DNA from: an uncultured Blautia sp.
GTDB taxonomy: Bacteria > Bacillota > Clostridia > Lachnospirales > Lachnospiraceae
Length of the DNA stretch: 64,000 nt
Assembly (NCBI GenBank): GCA_900551075.1
Contig: URVB01000005.1
Coordinates: 91,881-155,880 of the forward strand
Reading direction: 5' to 3'
Every line of letters begins with the position of its first letter. Position 1 is the first letter of the stretch. The translations under genes were made by a program, and so were the position numbers. Below, piece after piece: positions 60,497 to 64,000 of the stretch. The notes beneath the pieces were generated by a model that ran no database searches, had not been told where the DNA came from, and worked only from the letters and a program-made list of their open reading frames with translations.

Positions 60497-61072
60497 ATGA
60501 AAATGGTGAAAGACAAAGAAATTCTTGTAGGCGCTGACTTTGCAGGATTTCCATTGAAAGAAGCAGTCGTTGCACATTTGAAGTCAAAGGGCTGGAAGGT
60601 TACAGATATCGGTGTAAAATCTGCTGATGAAGAAAACCCCGAAATGTTTCACCATATCGGGCTGAAGGTTGGAGCAAAGATATCCGAAAAGGAATTTGAG
60701 AGAGCGTTGCTCTTCTGTGGAACCGGTATGGGAATCCACATTGCAGCCAGCAAATGCCCCGACGTGCATGCAGGTGTGGTGGAAAGTGTCCCGGCAGCTT
60801 TGCGTGCCATAACCGGCAATGGGGTAAATGTTTTGGCTATGGGTGCATTTTATGTAGCGCCGCAAATGGGAAAAGATATTGCTGACGCATACCTGAATGC
60901 AGAATTGGGAAGTGGTTATGAATGGTGGCCGAATTTCTACGAATTCCATAAGCTGGCAATTGATGAACTGAATGCCTTTGATTACGAAGAGTTTAAAGCA
61001 AATGGATTTGAAGTAAAAAAACTTGGCAATTATCCGTTAGAATTACTGGATAAGCCGGATGAAATGTGTTGA
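60497..61072 (+). CDS. RpiB/LacA/LacB-family sugar-phosphate isomerase (variant)
   Basis: A 191-residue protein with the RpiB fold, about 40 residues longer than RpiB at the C-terminus. The catalytic loop LLFCGTGMGIHIAASKCPD (about 74-92) keeps the Cys and Thr. The N-terminal DH of RpiB (FGCDHVGF in E. coli) reads VGADFAGF, and the second-histidine segment QHNDTN reads ITGNGVN. Both histidines linked to ring opening and phosphate binding in RpiB are thus absent. It may act on a linear substrate such as a tetrulose or other ketose phosphate (inference). It lies in the ABC operon, so its substrate probably derives from the imported compound. GAGGAGGAGCTTAATT precedes the start. Confidence 0.82.
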   Translation: MKMVKDKEILVGADFAGFPLKEAVVAHLKSKGWKVTDIGVKSADEENPEMFHHIGLKVGAKISEKEFERALLFCGTGMGIHIAASKCPDVHAGVVESVPAALRAITGNGVNVLAMGAFYVAPQMGKDIADAYLNAELGSGYEWWPNFYEFHKLAIDELNAFDYEEFKANGFEVKKLGNYPLELLDKPDEMC

Positions 61073-61182
61073 TGATCGGGAAAGAACTGCTTTCGGGAAT
61101 GCCTGCTTTACTTCATTTTGGATTTGGGATATAATATTTGGAATAAAAACACATTATAAATCGGGATGAAGTGAAGAGAAGG

Positions 61183-62223
61183 ATGAAGGGCAGCAAGTAT
61201 TCACGCAGTAAAGCTAAACGGGCAACAATGAAGGATGTGGCAAAGATGGCCGGTGTTACAATAGGAACTGTGTCACATGTTATCAATGGTACGGCGCCTA
61301 TTACGCCGGAAACAGCCGAAAAGGTGCGGCAGGCCATACGGGAATTGGATTATGTTCCGAATTCTCTTGCTAAGAATATGCGCACACACAAGAATAAGAT
61401 GGTAGGTTTTCTGGTTCCCAGACTGACAAACAGTTTCTATGCGCGTATTGCAAGTGCATATATGGAGGAAGCACAAAAAGAGAATTATACGGTATCCATA
61501 ATGGACTATGGGTATTCGCTTGAGCAGGAAAAAAAGGAGCTTTATGGACTTCTTCAGAATAATGTGGGAACCATTATTCTTGCGAACGGTTCCAAAGACG
61601 AAGCATACATTGAATCAATCAGAGACAAAGGTGTACAGGTGATTCTGATGGACAGGTGGTCAGACATACCGGGGATATCTTACATCGCTTATGATAATAT
61701 AGATGTAATCGTCGAGACTGTCGGAACTTTAAAAGAAAAGAATTATAAGACGATAGGTTTTATTTCGGAACCGTTGGACCTGGTTAATTTGCGTGACCGT
61801 TTTGCCGGGTACAAAATGGGATTGAGGAAATATGGATATGCATTCAATGAGAAATATGTTTTTATTTCTGATGTATTTCAGATGGATCATGTGGAAAAGG
61901 GATATCAATATACATTGCAATTATTAGAAACATATCCGAAAGAGGAATTGCCTCAGGCTTATATTGTATCTTCTGATCTGATTGCAATTGGAATGATCAA
62001 GGCACTTAAGGACAAAGGATATAAGGTTCCCGGTGATTTTGGTATTGTTGGATGCGATAACCTGGAAATATCCGGATATGTGCAGCCGCCATTGACTACC
62101 ATTCAGCAAAACAGGCGCGAAATGGGAGCAGAGCTATGGCGAATGACAAAGTCCCTGAATGATGGACTTCCCATAGGGAATATTAAGCTGAAACAGAAGC
62201 TGATCGTCAGGGAGTCATGCTGA
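61183..62223 (+). CDS. LacI-family transcriptional repressor of the ABC operon
   Basis: About 346 residues. The HTH is TMKDVAKMAGVTIGTVSHVI (about 15-34), followed by the hinge helix NSLAKNMRTH, and a Peripla_BP sugar-binding domain begins at MVGFLVPRLTNSFYARIA. The C-terminus has the usual IGIVGCDNLEI-type end (FGIVGCDNLEISGYVQPPLT). A GTG at 61171 is an alternative start; an N-terminal extension of 15 residues before the HTH is present either way. Its own promoter is suggested by TATAAT near 61131. The AAACG palindromes before the binding-protein gene are classical LacI-type operators and its probable targets. The effector is unknown. Confidence 0.88.
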   Translation: MKGSKYSRSKAKRATMKDVAKMAGVTIGTVSHVINGTAPITPETAEKVRQAIRELDYVPNSLAKNMRTHKNKMVGFLVPRLTNSFYARIASAYMEEAQKENYTVSIMDYGYSLEQEKKELYGLLQNNVGTIILANGSKDEAYIESIRDKGVQVILMDRWSDIPGISYIAYDNIDVIVETVGTLKEKNYKTIGFISEPLDLVNLRDRFAGYKMGLRKYGYAFNEKYVFISDVFQMDHVEKGYQYTLQLLETYPKEELPQAYIVSSDLIAIGMIKALKDKGYKVPGDFGIVGCDNLEISGYVQPPLTTIQQNRREMGAELWRMTKSLNDGLPIGNIKLKQKLIVRESC

Positions 62224-62253
62224 AATTGTTTCCCGACAGCCCCTATACGGTTG

Positions 62254-62273
62254 AAAAACCCCTACAGATAGGG
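62254..62273 (-). terminator. short terminator at the end of the pduB-like gene
   Basis: On the minus strand CCCTA-TCTG-TAGGG is followed by GTTTTTC. The hairpin includes the gene's stop codon. The stem is only five bases, so it is a weak call. No terminator is seen for the convergent LacI gene. Confidence 0.5.
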
Positions 62274-62975
62274 AGTGCCCGGAATTTCCGGATAGCTCCC
62301 CATCGCGATCAAAAGCTCCAGACCAATCCGGCGGGCTTCCAAAACCGCTTCCTTGACTGCGCCGGCATCACCGGAAACAGCCAGAATAACCTCATTGGAG
62401 TGGCTGGTGCCGATGTCTGGAGTCATATAGCGGATAATTTTTACGGCGGAAGCTTTCATTTCCGTATCCGCCATAACCAGGCCAATGGCGGCCGGAGAGC
62501 CGGCCATAAAGCCGCATGCTTCCAGGGGAGCTGCACCGAATGCCTTTTGCAGGGCAGGACCAGCGCTGGCCGAATATGCGAATTCCAGGTGCCCTGCCTG
62601 GCTGATATACAATTCTCCGGCGTATTTGTTCGTGAGCTCCAGAGCCAGTTCTACGGCATGACGGACATCGGAGGTGTCTGCCCCGCCGAGAACGATGTAG
62701 CTGCCGTGACCGCCCCAGCCCTTGGTATCTCTCGGCAATTCTATGGACAGAACTTCTGTATTGGTGGCTTTTACAGCATCATCGATGGCAGTGATCTGCC
62801 CTGCCGCACCGGTCCGGGAGCTGATCAGGCCCAATGCATGGTATTTGGTGCCGAGCTTCAATTCCATCAGCAGTGTATCGTCAATGCCGGAAATCATAAG
62901 TCCAATGGTATCCAGGACGGCCGTTCCTACAAATTCAGTTCTTGTACAGTGAGTGCTTATGCTGTGTACATCCAT
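62262..62975 (-). CDS. bacterial microcompartment shell protein, PduB/EutL-like tandem BMC
   Basis: A 237-residue shell protein with two fused BMC folds, closest in motif to PduB. Matching stretches are EFVGTAVLDTIGLMISGID (about 14-32), ALGLISSRTGAAGQITAIDD followed by AVKATNTEVLSIELPRDTKG (about 47-86), the GHGSYIVLGGADTSDVRHAV segment and GTSHSNEVILAVSGDAGAVK (about 190-209). Trimeric BMC-T proteins of this kind form pores for substrates. It is full length behind AAGGAGAACTTCT. No other microcompartment gene or encapsulated enzyme is in the window, and both sides are unrelated genes, so it is an orphan unless related genes lie beyond the right edge. Confidence 0.88.
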   Translation of the reverse strand: MDVHSISTHCTRTEFVGTAVLDTIGLMISGIDDTLLMELKLGTKYHALGLISSRTGAAGQITAIDDAVKATNTEVLSIELPRDTKGWGGHGSYIVLGGADTSDVRHAVELALELTNKYAGELYISQAGHLEFAYSASAGPALQKAFGAAPLEACGFMAGSPAAIGLVMADTEMKASAVKIIRYMTPDIGTSHSNEVILAVSGDAGAVKEAVLEARRIGLELLIAMGSYPEIPGTPYL

Positions 62976-63005
62976 AGAAGTTCTCCTTTATGTCTCCGTC
63001 GTGTT

Positions 63006-63854
63006 TTATTCTTCTGCTGTACTTTCGGTGCTGTCCTGCACAGTAATGTCTGTAGAACCGTCTGCCCCGCCGATAGCGTTAAGGTCTACTTCTTCGTAAG
63101 TATCCAGATCATCCGGAAGCTCAGCGGAAACCTCCTTGCCGGGCTCTGCATAGGTTACATCTATATCCATATTGATGGACATTTCCTGCCCCTGTACTTC
63201 CATAGTGAACGGCATGTGCATGAAATAGGCGGAAGCATAGCCGTCTTTATTCACTGTCATAGTTCCGGAGATATCCTGGATATCCATTTGCATATCTGCT
63301 CCGGCCAACAGCTCTGAAAGTGCCCCGAAGGCGGAATTGGCTATGTCAGTCATGGAGTCGCCGTTTATGGTATAAGTGATGAGCTGCCCGTCGTCTTTTT
63401 TCTCCATGGAGATTTCTTTGAAATCGTCTTCCTCCAAATCCGTGGTCTGAAGTGTAGTGGAAGCTACCTGATTCTGAATTTCGTCCAAATCCATGGTATA
63501 TTTGATTTTGCTGTCTGCGGAATCCAAATAATAATATCCGTCAGTATAATAGGAATTCATCTCAACCTTCTGGTCCATGATTTCCATAGTCGTGTATATG
63601 GAAAGCTTCATATCCTTTGTATTTACGCGTTCCATTTTCATATTGGCAGTCATTGGAATTTCCATGTCCGTTCCCTGTGCAGAAAGAGTCATGTCCATTG
63701 TGGTGACTGCTTCTACAGATTCCAGTTCGGAAGTTTTTCTGGATGCTTCAGAATAAACGGCGTAGGGGGCTTTTTCCCCGCAGCCTGCAAAGGCGCTGAT
63801 GAAACAGGCGGATAATATTCCCGCAGAAAATACTCTTAAATTTTTCTTTTTCAT
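63006..63854 (-). CDS. lipoprotein, DUF6612-like
   Basis: About 282 residues. A lipoprotein signal (KKKNLRVFSAGILSACFISA followed by the lipobox FAGC) gives a mature N-terminal Cys at about residue 24. The mature part is Met/Asp-rich beta-type sequence (MTLSAQGTDMEIPMTANMKM and INMDIDVTYAEPG) like the DUF6612/LppX-type lipoproteins of clostridia, whose function is unknown but whose fold may carry lipids. The C-terminal tail is acidic (DSTESTAEE). ATG 63854 follows TGGAGATTTTT on the minus strand; an in-frame ATG at 63866 is the alternative. It lies 30 bases upstream of the pduB-like gene on the same strand, so the two could share a transcript. Confidence 0.78.
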   Translation of the reverse strand: MKKKNLRVFSAGILSACFISAFAGCGEKAPYAVYSEASRKTSELESVEAVTTMDMTLSAQGTDMEIPMTANMKMERVNTKDMKLSIYTTMEIMDQKVEMNSYYTDGYYYLDSADSKIKYTMDLDEIQNQVASTTLQTTDLEEDDFKEISMEKKDDGQLITYTINGDSMTDIANSAFGALSELLAGADMQMDIQDISGTMTVNKDGYASAYFMHMPFTMEVQGQEMSINMDIDVTYAEPGKEVSAELPDDLDTYEEVDLNAIGGADGSTDITVQDSTESTAEE

Positions 63855-64000
63855 AAAAATCTCCATTCCGCCGCCTTTCAGTTGGCGGCACAAATAGTAA
63901 TGAAAGTTTTTCAAACCTTTACTCTTACGATATAATAGTCTCATTAGACCGTACAGTAAGAATTGTTTTAACTTCTCTGTTAAATGTGCGATGGAACAGT

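Noticed and set aside
62217..63317. 366-codon plus-strand ORF at the right edge
   Set aside because: It is antisense to the PduB-like gene and lipoprotein gene, both of which have strong motifs and ribosome sites.
1..64000. tRNA, rRNA or CRISPR features
   Set aside because: No GGTTCGAATC-type T-loop context, rRNA stretch or regularly spaced repeat array was found by eye on either strand; short tRNA-like elements could still be missed.

Overview
The window looks like chromosome from a Gram-positive, low-to-mid GC gut Clostridia of the Lachnospiraceae type (Blautia/Dorea/Ruminococcus-like). This is inferred from gene content: a paired GlgC/GlgD ADP-glucose pyrophosphorylase, the Firmicutes-type GalT, SpoVG, DnaD plus a DnaI-type helicase loader, an SSS-type sialic acid operon, strong AGGAGG-type ribosome binding sites and many rho-independent terminators. 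No rRNA, tRNA or CRISPR array was recognised.

Layout. 1-828 is the 3' end of a DinG/Rad3-type helicase gene. 996-5749 is a transposition module of three consecutive tyrosine recombinases plus a small HTH/coiled-coil protein, arranged like Tn554 tnpABC with an extra recombinase. It is followed by a flavodoxin and by a regulator that looks like a sigma-54 activator whose ATPase motifs have decayed. 7684-14458 holds CorA, a TetR/MFS efflux pair with visible operators, MgtE, an XRE regulator and a tandem of an active O6-alkylguanine methyltransferase and a Cys-less alkyltransferase-like protein. 14473-26205 is a host-glycan sugar island: AraC regulator and divergent LacZ, then nagB divergent from nanE-nanA-SSS transporter-nanQ-nanK-rpiR-nagA. 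This is a complete route from N-acetylneuraminate to fructose-6-phosphate without a sialidase in view.

26281-45811 contains a decayed WYL regulator, YccF, a TSCPD protein, MTA/SAH nucleosidase, a methyltransferase, a large anchored protein with a C39-like fold lacking catalytic residues, galK-galT, a secreted repeat protein ending in an SGNH hydrolase domain, an ECF sigma factor with a membrane anti-sigma-like beta-propeller protein, asnS, and an SbcD/SbcC-like (YhaO/YhaN-like) pair. 45864-50931 on the minus strand carries murC and then dnaD-dnaI-prs. The gap in front of dnaD holds seven DnaA boxes in one orientation, three of them directly abutting.

51226-55498 has glgC-glgD, spoVG and a coiled-coil/3D-domain cell wall protein. 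55849-62223 is a ribose/AI-2-type ABC transporter operon with an unusual RpiB-fold isomerase and a LacI regulator, controlled by three near-identical palindromes spaced by about eight helical turns. The right edge has a lone PduB-type microcompartment shell gene and a lipoprotein gene, both on the minus strand.

The most noteworthy items are the DnaA-box array, the recombinase trio, the orphan PduB shell gene, the triple LacI operator system, the sigma/anti-sigma beta-propeller pair and several proteins that keep an enzyme fold but have lost catalytic residues. All identifications come from reading motifs by eye; no database search was run.
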